A stretch of 20,386 nt of DNA, from NCBI GenBank assembly GCA_000969725.1, contig JXSR01S035559.1. One strand, 5' to 3'. Numbering within the stretch: the first letter of the stretch is position 1; each line of letters starts with the position of its first letter. Positions 1 to 13,200 of the stretch are shown here, piece after piece. Origin of the DNA: Ophiothrix spiculata (Eukaryota > Echinodermata > Ophiuroidea > Amphilepidida > Ophiotrichidae). The position numbers and the translations under genes are program-made. Below the pieces are notes generated by a model. It did no database searches. It saw only the letters and a program-made list of their open reading frames with translations, and had not been told where the DNA came from.

Positions 1-1129
1 GGACACTGTATCCCCCCTGAAGGTGGTAGGGTCGAAATTGTTTCACTAGAATAAGCGCAAAGGATGAACTTAGACGTACACCAAGTCACCTCGCGCTGCG
101 CGCGAGGAGTTTTTAGCGACAGAAAAAAATTTGGTAGGGGATGCAACACCCCCCACCCCCTTCGTAGAACTAGGGTTAATAGGTTATTCACATACATTCA
201 TGTCGTTTCCTATTACACCGTGTCGCTCGAAATATTCAAAGAATTATCCATAAAACATAATTTTTAAACATAAGGACATTACTTCTCAACATCCCGGCTA
301 ATGGGGAAAAACAGGCCTCCAGGTTGTAGGTACCCTCTTATACACAATATTTACGAGATATACATTTGCAAATATGAGAGGTTGGTATGATAATAAACGT
401 AATAATTGCGAGCTCATATGTAAATGCAATGTGCTTATAACCCCCGATAAAGTCAAGAAAACCAATTATTCTTATACCAACGAATAAACCATCAATGAAA
501 AGTGACGCACATATTATGCATAAGGGCTCGGCCAATTAGCACCAAGTAGGTGACCGGATTTCATGTTGATGGTCAACCCTCACGTTGGGCTTGCATGTTG
601 GGTTAGTCATTATATATATCATCTGAGAGGCAAGACCACACACTATAGATGCAAACTTGTTGAGAAAAAAAAACATCTTGTAATTGATATATTGGTTCTA
701 CATGAGAGTGACATCGCACATTTTTTTTTATTAGAATAAGGTACCATTAATATCAACTTAAAGCACTTTTAAAGTAGTGTAATTGTACGGAGTAGCATAT
801 GAAATTTCTATGCTAAATTGATGAAATGCAAGCAGCAAAAGGTGGAAAGCAGTGTGTACCGTATGTCACAAGGCAAAGATGCCGGATCCGATGTAAAAGG
901 AGATGTCATGCAATATTTTGATATTTTCATTATTACCCTAGAATGATATTTCCGATTTAAAAAAAAAAAAGATTCAAGCGTTTCACTTTACTCTAACATG
1001 TACTGACACAAATGCCTTGTTTTGGTTCAAATAATCATGTATCACTATTAACAATTGGTAGCAAATTTGATATATGAAAATTATCATTATTTTACATGCG
1101 TGTTTATTGGTCTGGTTCAATTTCCTCAG
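1..1129. other. Upstream intron, no exon recognised
   Basis: Since the first visible exon opens with a split codon behind a good acceptor, this stretch is most simply the 3' part of an intron. I searched it for the expected upstream exon (LDG...R...GH...) and did not find it. A small perfect hairpin CCTCGCG/CGCGAGG lies at 89-107 and resembles the GC hairpins near 3260-3400. The short ORFs here lack recognisable motifs. Confidence 0.6.
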
Positions 1130-1223
1130 ATAATCCGGCATTTCTGTTTGATGTGGTTAAGAGGTTTGGTTTCCAAGCAATCGTCAATGCGTATTCTGCC
1201 GTTGACACGTTTTTCTTCATGAG
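1130..1223 (+). CDS. NRF-6-like exon 1 of those visible (VDTFFFM motif)
   Basis: Internal exon. The acceptor follows a pyrimidine tract ending TTTCCTCAG at 1129, and the donor is GAG|GTATGC at 1224. It starts with the last two bases of a codon, encodes 30 residues beginning NPAFLFDVVKRFG and ending NAYSAVDTFFFM, and stops after AG of a split Ser codon. The VDTFFF block directly before SG is a hallmark of the NRF-6 branch of acyltransferase-3 proteins and lies at the start of a membrane helix. The preceding exon, which should carry the LDG...R...GH region, is not found upstream in the window. Confidence 0.87.
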
Positions 1224-4200
1224 GTATGCTATAACATTTTCCCCTCCTAATCATTTATTTTAATACATAGAGGTCAGTAATATTTTTGTGCTATAACATT
1301 TTCCCATTCTAGTCATTTATTATAATATATAAAGGGCAGTAATATTGTTGTTTTTAGGTTTGATGGTATTCATCATATTGGGAAGTTATCCCTTTACATG
1401 TGTAGCTTGGAAGCCGGTAATTTAGTACCAATAAAAATTGACGGACCTAATATTGTTCTTTGAGGGACACTAGACAACGCCGTACTTTTTAGCTATAAAT
1501 ACGACACAATCGGTCTAAGATACAAATATGTGTCATGGAGATAAAATCAAAAGAGATTTAACTCATCTGATCACTTCATAATAATAATTGCAGAAAATAA
1601 CATGTATAAAATGATAACTATGATTAAATAATGACCATTTTCTGCATATTCATTTCAGGTATACGAAATACATGATTTTTAATCTCTGCAAAAAGCACGA
1701 TCACCTGTTGTTTTTATTTAGATTCGTTATCAGCAACCACAATCTGCCTTATACCAGATTTTCAATTGATTCAATGGAATTTTTGCTTCTGGGAGGAAAC
1801 AAAGATCTTTGGAGGAAACAACAAGTCTCATGTCATGCTCATAAATTATATCATGATTTCATCATCATATATCAATTCCTGCCTTTGATGTTTCAGTGGA
1901 TTTCTGGTTTCATACTTGACTCTATCGCGCATGGAATCAAAGAATGGAAGGTTATCACTAGGCCCGTTTTATTTTCACCGAATATGGAGGTAAGATATGG
2001 TAATCATTGTCGTAAAAATCATTGAATTGGGGATGAAACTTACCATTTTGCATGTGAATGCATGCAACACTTTTACTACTTTGAAAAGACTTCTTCTAAC
2101 ACTGTTATTACTGTTTGACATTTCCACTGTGCCAAAATCATTATGAAGTGAGTTGGACAGCTTTGAATGAAGTCGTAGATTAACAAAGATAGCAACAACA
2201 AAAACAACACTTTAACTGACGTACAAACCTTAAAATCTTTCTCCCAGGTGCTACACCCAACGAATTCAACAAAAAAAGGTGTCAAAAGATTACTCTTTAA
2301 GTTCAAGAAGCATGAACATAAATGAGCTGCAGATTTCATCAATATCAAGGGATATGCTAAAAAGGAGTCATGTGAGTGCAATAAAGTCGTATTTGTCATA
2401 AGTTTGGCTTGCACACTGTCTAATCTCCAATCTTGGGTCAGTGGTTCTTCAAATGGTTCTTCAGGTGACACAGTCTTGTGACAAAGTATAAAATAAAAAT
2501 AACTTAGGGCAGCCATTGCAGATACGACTTTCTTGCACTCACATGACGGAGTGTACTATGTAATTTCAATGTCAAGTTCTAGCTATCAACTAGGGTTATG
2601 TGTAATCACATAACAAGCTAGGGATTTTATTAGATGATGCCAGAAGTAATGAAAGAGGCAGGCAACTCTGACATGGGATAATTAATAATTTAATTTAATG
2701 GCGAGTGATATGAGGTCACGGCATGTTATCCCATGTCGTCTGTTCATCATTCATCGGTTGAATATGAATATTAATATTAATGAGCCCAGGGTTGTGATCT
2801 GAAAACCACGCTGCGGATTCAGTCTCTTTCAGTTTTGCCATTATTGCATCAACATGTCTCTGTAGAATTTCCGTTCACCATGGTGATGATTTTTTTCGTA
2901 TTTAATAAATGTTACAAAATGAAGCTTTAACAATGACTGTATCTTCTCTAGCTTTGGCCAAAGCCGACCTATAATATATGTATTAGAGTTTAAGTTCAGT
3001 ATTGCTGTTCAATACAAGAAGGCTAATTCACATCAATGTAAGTTACCCCCTCTATCGACCGTCAAATGAAGGCTCTGTTGTGTGTGCTTCGCACACACGT
3101 GACTGATGGTGCTTCGCACCATAGTGTCTGATTGTCCTGGTATATATTACAGCGCCACTCATATCTGTTGATGGTCGGCTAACCTGGGCTATTCAATGGA
3201 GCCTGTATTTGGACTAAGCATGGTAAGGGCACTTCGTGGCTATAGTTTGTGATTTTGTGAATATCAATCTCGCGCTTCGCGCTCGACAAGTTGCATCCCC
3301 AACAATCTCGCGCTACGCGCTCGACATCCCCCTTCATGAACGCCACTTCGTGGCTATAAAGTTTGTGCTTTGGAATATCAATCTCGCGCTTCGCGCTCGA
3401 CATCCCCTTTATGACAGAATTTATTTCAAACTAATATCGGCGAGCTCTGTAAGAGCTATATCTTCTCATCATTTCTATGTCCCACGATGTTAAAAGTGGA
3501 TGTTGTAAGATGAAGATATTCTCCTTACATATGTGTACCGCCGCGGCAAAAGGGACCAGTTGTCGGCTCGTACATGTTGCTCCTTGTAGCATATCTAATG
3601 TATGGTATTTGTATACATCAGATATGCTACAATGAGCAACATGTAGGGGTCGACAACTGGACCCTTTTGCCGCGGCGGTACACATATGTTTTATCGGCAT
3701 TTAATTCAGAATTCTAAACTTTAAAAAGGCAGGTTTTAAGATTCTATAAATAAAAATGAAAGCAGATGTTAACTTGAAACTTTCCCAATATTCATCAATT
3801 GATCAATGGAGTTGACGAACATATACGCGCATATACTTATATAAAATTAATGTACATAGTTGATCTCTTTCTACCCCAGGCCACGAATTTATTATGCACC
3901 CCTCGTAACTTGAGGCTCAAACAAAATGTTAGTACATTTGTATATTGTGTGTTTACAAGTCGTTTTAGGCGAAAATAACTGATCTCCAGGCAACATACTG
4001 TTACAAAAGTGAATTCTTGATGTAACAAGGGTAAAATAATGATTTTTATATGGAATCTTTTTTCAGCACCTTTCGCTAGAAACTTGTTTATAAATGCCAA
4101 GTACACAAGTACTTACAACAAATTTCAATTTTGCTCTGTGCATTTATATAATTAAAAATGAGCAAATATCAGATTTTTACATCATCGCTATAATCTCTTC

Positions 4201-7200
4201 AATTTATGTATTTTTTCATATATACAGGCTAACTCCGTTGTACGCTATTGTCATACTGTTCATAATATATTACTCTCCGTATTTTGGAAGTGGACCTTTC
4301 TGGTACATTGCTATGTTTAACAGTCAACTCTGCGTCAAATATTGGTGGAGAAATCTGCTCTTCATCAATAACTTTTTCCCAATTAAAGAAATGGTGAGGA
4401 TATTTCTACTGTTTTTTTTTTATTATGATGATGATTTAGGGGAGACACGTAAACTAATCGGCAACAGCTTGCCGTTATCTTAACTAGACGGCAAACTCAA
4501 ATTTTGGGCATATGGCTGTTAACATTATCAATTTGAAGCTTTAAAATCATAAATATTGCACACAGGCACACAAACAAATGCGTAATTATCAATATAGTTT
4601 ATATATAGTATATTAGTGTTTCGACAAGTGCAGATATCTGAACCACATAGTATAACACACTTAGCACACAACCGCAAGCGTATCGTCAAGGGAGTACAAT
4701 TTTTCCCCTATAGTGTGTCTAGAGAGGGCTTGTTATCACAAATTTTAATTAGGATACCATCACAGTTTTTAGCTCCAAGACGAGGTTATTTTGCATTGCC
4801 ACTGGCAAAGGTTCCTAATCAGATCAATTATTACATAACAATTTTCTTTATTAGGAGAGGTCATTCTACCCCATGGTGCTGATGTTATAGAGACAACAGA
4901 AACACATGTGTGGTCGATTTATAGGCCTGGAAATTTTGACTGTCATAAATAAGCATGACAAGCTGCATGTACTACTGAAATGTAGTCAATGAAACACATT
5001 ATTTTTAATCAAACTTTTATCAAATGCAACTTGCACTGTAAACAAACCTGATATATAATCTGAGACAATTACAGTATAGGAATTCATTTACGGTAAATGA
5101 ATTTCATTAGCGTTAATGAATTACGACCTTTCCAGAACTGATATAAGATCATCACCATTATAGTCGAATCGTTTTTACATTACAGTGCATGGATTGGTCT
5201 TGGTATTTATCAAACGAAATGCAGTTTTACATCATTTCTCCTCTGATATTGATTCCGTTATACAGGTAATGCTGGATTTGTGTGTTTTATTTAATGATAT
5301 TCAAAGAATAGTGATATTTTGCTGAGGGTTTAGCAGAAGAACAATCGCATGAACAGTGGCTTAGGAAGCGGGGATGCACGTGGGGCTATGCCCTCTCCAA
5401 ATATTTTAAGTGGGGGTAAAAGTATATTTTTGATACATATTCATATAACCCCACACAAAACATTAAATGCAATGAAAACCTATACACTGTTATACTGTTG
5501 GGCAATTTTTTAGCGTTGGTTAAACTATGAACAACCCAATTGTTGGGTAAATAATATTTACCAACTGTTGATAAAATTTTACCCAATATTTGGGTAATTA
5601 GCTAAAACTTTTACCCAACAGTTAGGTAATTAGCCAACATTGTACCCAACGTTGGTAATTATTTACCCAGAAGTTGGGTTGTTCATAGTTGAACCAACGT
5701 TGGGTAAATTATTTGCCCAACGTTCTAACAGTGTAGCTACGGTGGGCCTCGCCCCTTCAACCCCACCGGGTCTTTACCCCTGGACCCCACCACTAAATAT
5801 AGATACATTCGCCCCCTCAAACCCCACAGGGGCGTTACCCCTGGACCCCACCACTAAATATAGATAGATTTTTTCTCTTGCTCTCACTTGTATCCAGGAA
5901 AAAGCCTCTCCTGTCATTCAAAGTTTGTAGAAGCCCTCTGGCTTCACGGGCTTCGCCCCCTCGAACCCCACGGGTTTTGCCCCTGGACCCCACCAGGGAC
6001 ATTTAAGCGGGCCCCTGGACCCTCGGCCGTGGGGGTGGGTGCTCCATTTGCTTCACCAATTTTTGCCCCCACCCTCCCCCCAAATTGAAAAATCTTCCTA
6101 AACCTATGATGAAGAAGATGATATTGGACAAGATAAACGGTGAATGGGACAAGAAAAAGGATTATTATACTAAAAGGTAGATTTATATAACCAGTAATGA
6201 AAAAATGGGATAACAGCAATAAAACTTAACACAGCAAACAATGTCAAATGAAAGACTTTTATTCATTCGTTGCAGATTACCAGCTATAGGACTAGTGTTG
6301 CTTAGCCTGTTTCTTATCGGTAGCTTGATAGTTACTGCTACACTCATAGGTGTTTACAGCTTAAATTCAAGTCCATATGGTGTCATTTTTGGAATGGATC
6401 CAGGGGTGTAAGTATTAATTAATGATTATTAAAAGTAATGCTTTTAAAAGCTCTCGACGTTAACATGTATGTATGGAAGCATGCAGGGGCAGCGTCCCCG
6501 GGGCAGCTTCACGAGGAGTGGTGGCGGACAGGGAGATAATGGGTGAACCTTTTGAGTCTCTTGTCGGTTTTGCGCCACCTACCAACAAACCCTGCCACTG
6601 CCCTATACACGCATTTGGTTTCTGGAAGCTTGGAACATAAAACCAAAAAATATGTCCATTTTTTTCTCTTTTCCTACCAATTCGTTTTCATTACATCATA
6701 TTATTCCCCATACAACTACAATATTCAATGAAAGCTACTTGGCTCGTAGAACACTATTCATATATCATAGGTTTTACACTATTTCGGTCTCTGATACCTA
6801 TAACCTTTTTATCCACTATTAATGAAAGTAAACAATATTCCAGGTTTCTTATAGGTTTCAATTTGCAATCTTGTGTGTGATATTCTTCTCGCTCTTGATA
6901 TAGAGGCGATGAAGCTGTTTTTGTCTTGCTGGGTTGTTTGATCAATTGATAGGATCAATCACAAAATGCTTTTCGACAGATTTCAGATGCATTATGGCAT
7001 ATTCGGTACTGCATTAAAATAGTGTATTTCTTATTTTGAATATTGCAAACAAGCAATCGTTATCAGTGATCCCGTTTCTGATTCCTTCCCTTTACCTTGG
7101 GGTGTTACACCTCAAGGCTCGGTAATGGGGCCGTTTGCTTTCACTATGTATATTGCTCCGTTGAGTGATATCATAGTTATGCATTAAGGTATCAACCATG

Positions 7201-10200
7201 TTATTTGAGCAGATAACACACACTTGTTTTTTAATATGCAGTCTGCTCATCACCCTAAAGCTATTCAGATGTTGGAACTGTGAATCACAGATTGTTTCGG
7301 CAATACAAAACGAATGCATGCTAAATGACACTAAATCTGAAATAGTGCATTTTCTTTCTAAATTTTGGTCTAGTACAGTTTTACCACCAATTAACATCGG
7401 CGACTCGGACATTACATCGTTAACATCTGCAAGAGGTCTCGGTATTGTTCTTAACAACACCTTGGAATAAAAAAAAAGACCGTGTTCAAATGTTTTCCGC
7501 ATCCCGAAAAGTATCATTTGGAATATACAAGATCGGCCGTATTCGCAAATACTTAGATCGTGCCACAGCAGAACGTCTTGTTCATATTTTTTTTCCATCT
7601 CATTGGATTTGTAATAACTTCATTTTGTTTGGTATTTCCGACAACGTTTTTAGCGTGTGCAGGAGGAGGAGGGGGAGGGGAGGGGGAGGAGGGGAGGGGA
7701 GGAGCCGGAGAAGGAGGAGCCGGGGCCGCTCGGGCCTCAAACTGAGGCTACAGTAACTGCTCAGCAAATTGTCTTAAAGATTCGTTCAAGCTATCACACT
7801 CTGAAATTGTTAGATATAGCTTCAGGGAGGTTGTAAGTGCCTAATTAATATTTTGTTTTGACCATTTTATTTTACATTATTATTTTATTCTTTCAGTCAA
7901 TTGGGTGCTACCACTTTTCAAACAGCAAACTACTTGAGTATAGTATACATAAAGCCATATTGTCGTATTATTCCTTACTTGGTCGGCATAGCTTTTGGGT
8001 ATTTCATATTCAAACAAATAAGGGATAATCAACGTATACGATTATCAGTGGTAAGGAAATACATATTTAAGTAAACAAAATTAAAAAAAACCGAAAAAAC
8101 ATCAAAATCATGTATATGACTAAGCATATTAAGTAGGCTTTCATTGAATATGTTCATTAGGTAACTTCGATATAAAGCAATTTAATTAAAGTTAATCCTA
8201 CAAAACCAAGGTTGTGAAATACTTACTCTTGAAGGCTTAAAGGGCTGTTATCGACGCTCATCTTCAGAATGATGGTATATACTTCTTCTGGGTTTGACGT
8301 GACTTTACCAATGGAGGGCTAACATTAGAAAGTTGTGAAAAAGCAATGGTTAACAGCTCTACCAAGAGCTTTCCAAATCAGTAAAATTGAGCTTCAACCA
8401 GGGTTTCCCCTTTCTGCGCCCAACAATAATAGTCTATCATGGGCTACGATAACTCTACGTGAATTTCCACGATGGCAGTCATTCTTCAAAAAAAAAAAAA
8501 AAAACATTGCCCCAGATCCTGTTTTCTTTTAAAAAAAGGCTTGGTTATCGTAGCCCATGAACTATAACAGCCAAGACTCTATAGCCAATTTACATTTTGC
8601 CAAGAGCTCACAGTAGCTGCCTTAATCGGTAATCATGTATTGAGTTAAGTTCCTTAAGATCGAAGTCGTTACACAGATAACAATTCTTTCATTTTTGACA
8701 AATAGCTCTCTAAATAATAATATTTTCTAATTATATTGGCTTAAAAATCAATTATGATTATTAAGCACTTTATGACCAAAGTTACTATTAAGAAATTGTT
8801 GCTGTAGCTATAGCAAATACATCTAGTTTGAAAGATTTTATATTGGCCTTCCAAATTCAAAATGGCCACCAATATAGCTTATTTTAACTCAAATTGACCA
8901 AATCAGCCTTTGAAATGAACTTGTCTAAGCTCGGCAGAATATAACAATTGAGGATAGCATCAAGATCATTTAACCCCCAATTATGTTATTATCCTGTTTT
9001 GAATTCAAAATGGCTCCCGTTCTGAGATCTAAATGGCCGCGAAAATACGCTTGTATGCACACAAAAGATTGAAGCCACCAAATGATCAAAATAATTGGTT
9101 TGAGGGTTACAAGAGTAACGTTTGTCCAAAAATTAGGTTATTAAAATTTGTTGAAACCCAAAATGGTGCCCATTCTGCTACAAGACATTCTTATTACAAA
9201 AATGAAATTAAATAAGATATGTTTTTGTTGTGACCTTTTGCAGCCATTTCTATTGACAATTTAGTGGTTTAAAAGTTGTTTTAAAATCAATTTAACCCAT
9301 TTTTGCGTATGATAGTGTACCTTAGCAGCAATAATTGGTAGATTTTTTTTTTTAACGGGTTCGCCGTCGGACAAGTTTTGAATTGTCAAGCTTTCGTCAG
9401 GGGTAGCTCTGACTTCTTCAGGACAATATTTGTCCTGAAGAAGTCAGAGCTACCCCTGACGAAAGCTTGACAATTCAAAACTTGTCCGACGGCGAACCCG
9501 TTAAAATCTACCAATTGTTATGAATTCCCGTCGTAAAAGCCTTTCTCAAAACTTAGCAGCAATATTGGGTCCTAATATGGGCGCCAGCGCCATTTCGGTG
9601 ACAACCTTTTGAGGAAGAATTATGTTTTTGTAACCATGCATAATCGTTTTTAGAGACAAAATAAGGGGACAGATTATCTGTTGTGACTAAAAAATGATAT
9701 TTTCTGTTAATTAATTTAGGATGTTAGGCATTTTAAATGTCTTTGCGTCAATTCTGATGAAAATAAGTTACATTGACGGCCATTTGAATTTGGAGCATGC
9801 ATGTGACCGTATTCTTAACGACATACTTTTTAGCTCGGAAGTAATTATAATGATAACTTTCGACAAATTGTGTCTCACAAACTGTTTGTAAGCCAATTTA
9901 ATGAAAATACGGTATTTTGACTGCCATTTTTACCAAAATATCGATTTTCGTAACTTTCGATTCTTGTAACATGAAAATATAATGACCGGAATCACATGAT
10001 TTTTTTTAAATTTTATTTAGATAGGGGAAAGGCGAGGGCTTAATCACATCAGGATCATGCATTACATCTTTAAGGATCGCTTCATCGGCTTTTCTCTGCC
10101 TTTTAATTTATAAATAACACATGAATCTTTTATAATACAGATTACAGTTATTTATAAATAACACATGAATCTTTTATAATACAGATTACAGTTATTTATA

Positions 10201-13200
10201 AATAACACATGAATCTTTTATAATACAGATTACAGTTATTTTTGGATGGTTACTAGCATTTGGTGTAGGAATAGCAGTTGTATATGGAACCTATGATAGC
10301 TACGGTGAAGAACCATTCCAAAGTTCATGGAGTATTGCAGAGAATATTTTCTACGGAACATTATATAGACTGGCATGGTCTTTAGCTCTAGTATGGGTGT
10401 TATTTGCCTGTTACTATGGGTATGGAGGTAAGGCAGCTGGTAGTGGATGTATAATTTGGTATCATTTTAAGGGCCCTGTCAACCCTTCATTTTCAGAAAG
10501 TGTTTTTGCTCTGTTAACAACTAATTAAATCCATATAAAAGTATACATTTCTAGAAGTGAATTTGCATGCTGAACACGCTGGTCAGGTCATTTTTAGACC
10601 AAAATGTGAAATTGTGACCCTCAGGTTCAAAAAAGGTCCAAAATCATGTTTTTGGCTAGCCTTGTCCAAGGCTGGATTGGGCAGCCCCTCCCCCTTTCAT
10701 GATTAAGTTCAAGTGTGAACAATATAGGCCTATATGAAACTGCCCATACCAATGGATTTTCCACTATTACTGCTGATAATCAAGGGTGTACGTATGTGTC
10801 CCTAAAATATCAGATATTCTAATACTACTTGGTTAGCCACAGAGACCCACACTGAGATATTTTGCTTCATAGGGCCATATGTTCATAATTACACAAAATC
10901 TGTGTTTCCATCCAGCCTTGTAAAGTAGCAAATTGATCTACCACCAGCAGTGGTGGTAGCCAATCACAGCACAGTATTGGTCAGATGCCTTGGGTCACTA
11001 CAACACATATGCACATGGCCAAGTGTACACTGAATAGAAGAAACAGGCCTGTGCCATTGTGCTTTGGGTATGAAGCTTTTTGAATACACAGACATAATAA
11101 GCAAACGTCAATCTAATTATGCTGAGGAGAAATTTGTATTGATTTAAATGTTTGTTCTGTAGCAATTAAAACTTTCCTAACTTTCTGCTTCCCCTCCTTA
11201 TTGAGTAAATAAAGTTTAAAATAATGCTCCAAGTTTTTAAAACCTTTGTCTTAAAAGTGTCTTAGGGTGGACGGTAACTATATCCTTGCACATGTTCAAA
11301 ACTGTGATATTTTTAGATTTTTCCATTGGAAGTGATAATGAGCTATTTTCTGGTGGGTTTTGAAGTGTCAAGCACCATGCATTTAAGGGCAATTGTAAAG
11401 ATGAAAAATTGTGGTAGGTTTACTGTGGCATAGGCCTATATTCTCTAAGGGATATTACCAGTGACATTTATCATATAAAGCTTAGGGTCCATACATACTT
11501 TGCTTTGGAAATTCATAATTATAAAGTGAATATTAGCTTTTACGGTGCAGAACCATGACTATTTATTTTTGTTTTAGTTTGTTTTGTTTGGGCAAAATTT
11601 TATTTGCAATTTAAGATGTATGCCTGTTTACAGAATAAAGAGTGTAATAAGACATATATCCCAGAGATTTTACTACCTAAGGACTTGAGGCAAGTCTAGT
11701 TTTTGGCCCCAGAATTTACGGGAAAGCTAACTGAAATTTTTCAAAATTTTGAACTGTTTTACTTTTTATATTCTAGAAAGCAATATCTAGGAACGCTTTT
11801 TTCAAATGTTTAATTTTTTTTTCTTCATTTTTGAATTATTGCCAAAAAGCAAAGTTTAGTTAGCTTTCCCGTAAAATTTTGGGCCAAAATACACGATTTT
11901 TGGACCTAGGGCCAAAATGACACATTTTGGTCCAAAAATGACCTCATCGTCATGTTCAGTATGCAAATCTGTTTCCAGATGCAACAAAGTATACTTTTAT
12001 TTGGATTTAATCATCCGTTGCTGAGTTACAGACCAGAAAACGAAGGGTTGACAGGGCCCTTAAGAACCACTTCATATTGCCGTGCATTCTTGTACACTGC
12101 CGCGCATTCTTGTACACTGCCGCTCTAAAGTATTTACGCACAAAACCTTTATCAGCCATATCTCAAAAGGCGTTTATCCGATTTTCATCATTTTTGACAG
12201 AGTCTATTATGTATTATCGAAGTAACTATATCGGAATTGCGTTCATTGCATTTGAAAATATGCCATGTAATTATAATGCATATTACTACTTTCGTTTGAA
12301 CATAAAAAAATGAGTTTATATACATTTCTGCGATTTTGTTTTAAAACTTACAACCTGAATATATTCTATCCTGTTGTGTTACAAGGTAATAATGAGCTTA
12401 TGAAAAATTGATTTAGTAATGAGATTTGTACTTGTGGTGTATTTGTTTATGGTCCATAAAATCAGTCATTTTTATAGCAATTGAAGATCAAATATTAAAA
12501 GAAACATCGATTTATTCCTATTGAATAGATAAGTTACCTATACTAGTATGAATCTTTGATGATTCTAGGTCGCTTAATATAAAAAACGAGGTTTTTGAAC
12601 GCGGAAATACTTAAGAGCGGGAGTGTACAGAAAGTCATTCTATATAAATGGGAACTCTTATTAATTATCAAATAAATATATTTAGGGCCACAATTACACA
12701 TTTTTGTCATAAAATAACCTCCCCATCATGTTCAGTATGCAAATTCGCTTCTAGAAATATATACTTTTATTTGGGTTTAATTATCCGTTGTTGAGTTACA
12801 GCGCAAAAACCATTTCTAAAAATTTAAAAGATATCAAGACTGCGTATCGAGTGATGTCGCAGTGATGAAATCGGTGGATTCTGAACATATCAATAAGAGT
12901 CATTCCAGTTTCTAACAAAGCATTGATTTAATATATAATTTTGTACTCTCAACTAAAATAAAATAAAATAAAATCACTTCGTTAAGGGCTGTCACACATC
13001 ACCGTATAGAGCAAAATGTACGCCTACTTTGGTCAGAAACGTCTAAAACTTAAGTTTTAGACGTCTCTGCTTTGGTTTATACATTACTGTTCGTCAAGTG
13101 TTCGTTAGAAATACTTTCATTACGTTTTCCATACGGTTTGTCCCTTATGTATACGTTTAATTCGTTATCCATACGGTAGTGGTCCGTTTGGCACACGTTC

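Noticed and set aside
1359-1420. Possible exon after TTTTTAG, reading in frame from the first exon as RFDGIHHIGKLSLYMCSLEA
   Set aside because: Phase fits and a GTAA follows, but the sequence has no family match, whereas 1897-1989 gives the exact SGFLVSY and HRxxRLTP blocks. A rare alternative exon cannot be excluded.
1672-2025. 117-codon plus-strand ORF
   Set aside because: It overlaps exon 2 in a different frame; the conserved protein is in the other frame.
2076-2516. 146-codon minus-strand ORF
   Set aside because: No motif, no splice context, no neighbouring support; AT-rich intron can hold such ORFs by chance.
7092-7598. 168-codon minus-strand ORF
   Set aside because: It is the antisense of the decayed LINE reverse transcriptase, whose plus-strand motifs are clear.
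7445-7756. ORFs ending in Gly/Arg-rich stretches
   Set aside because: The Gly/Arg-rich part is translation of the purine tract at 7661-7730, not a real RGG protein.
9353-9503. tRNA or structured RNA gene because of GGGTTCGCC
   Set aside because: No cloverleaf, A box or anticodon arm; the sequence is one long hairpin.
10106-10237. CRISPR-like array
   Set aside because: Units are directly adjacent with no spacers; it is a simple tandem triplication in a eukaryotic intron.
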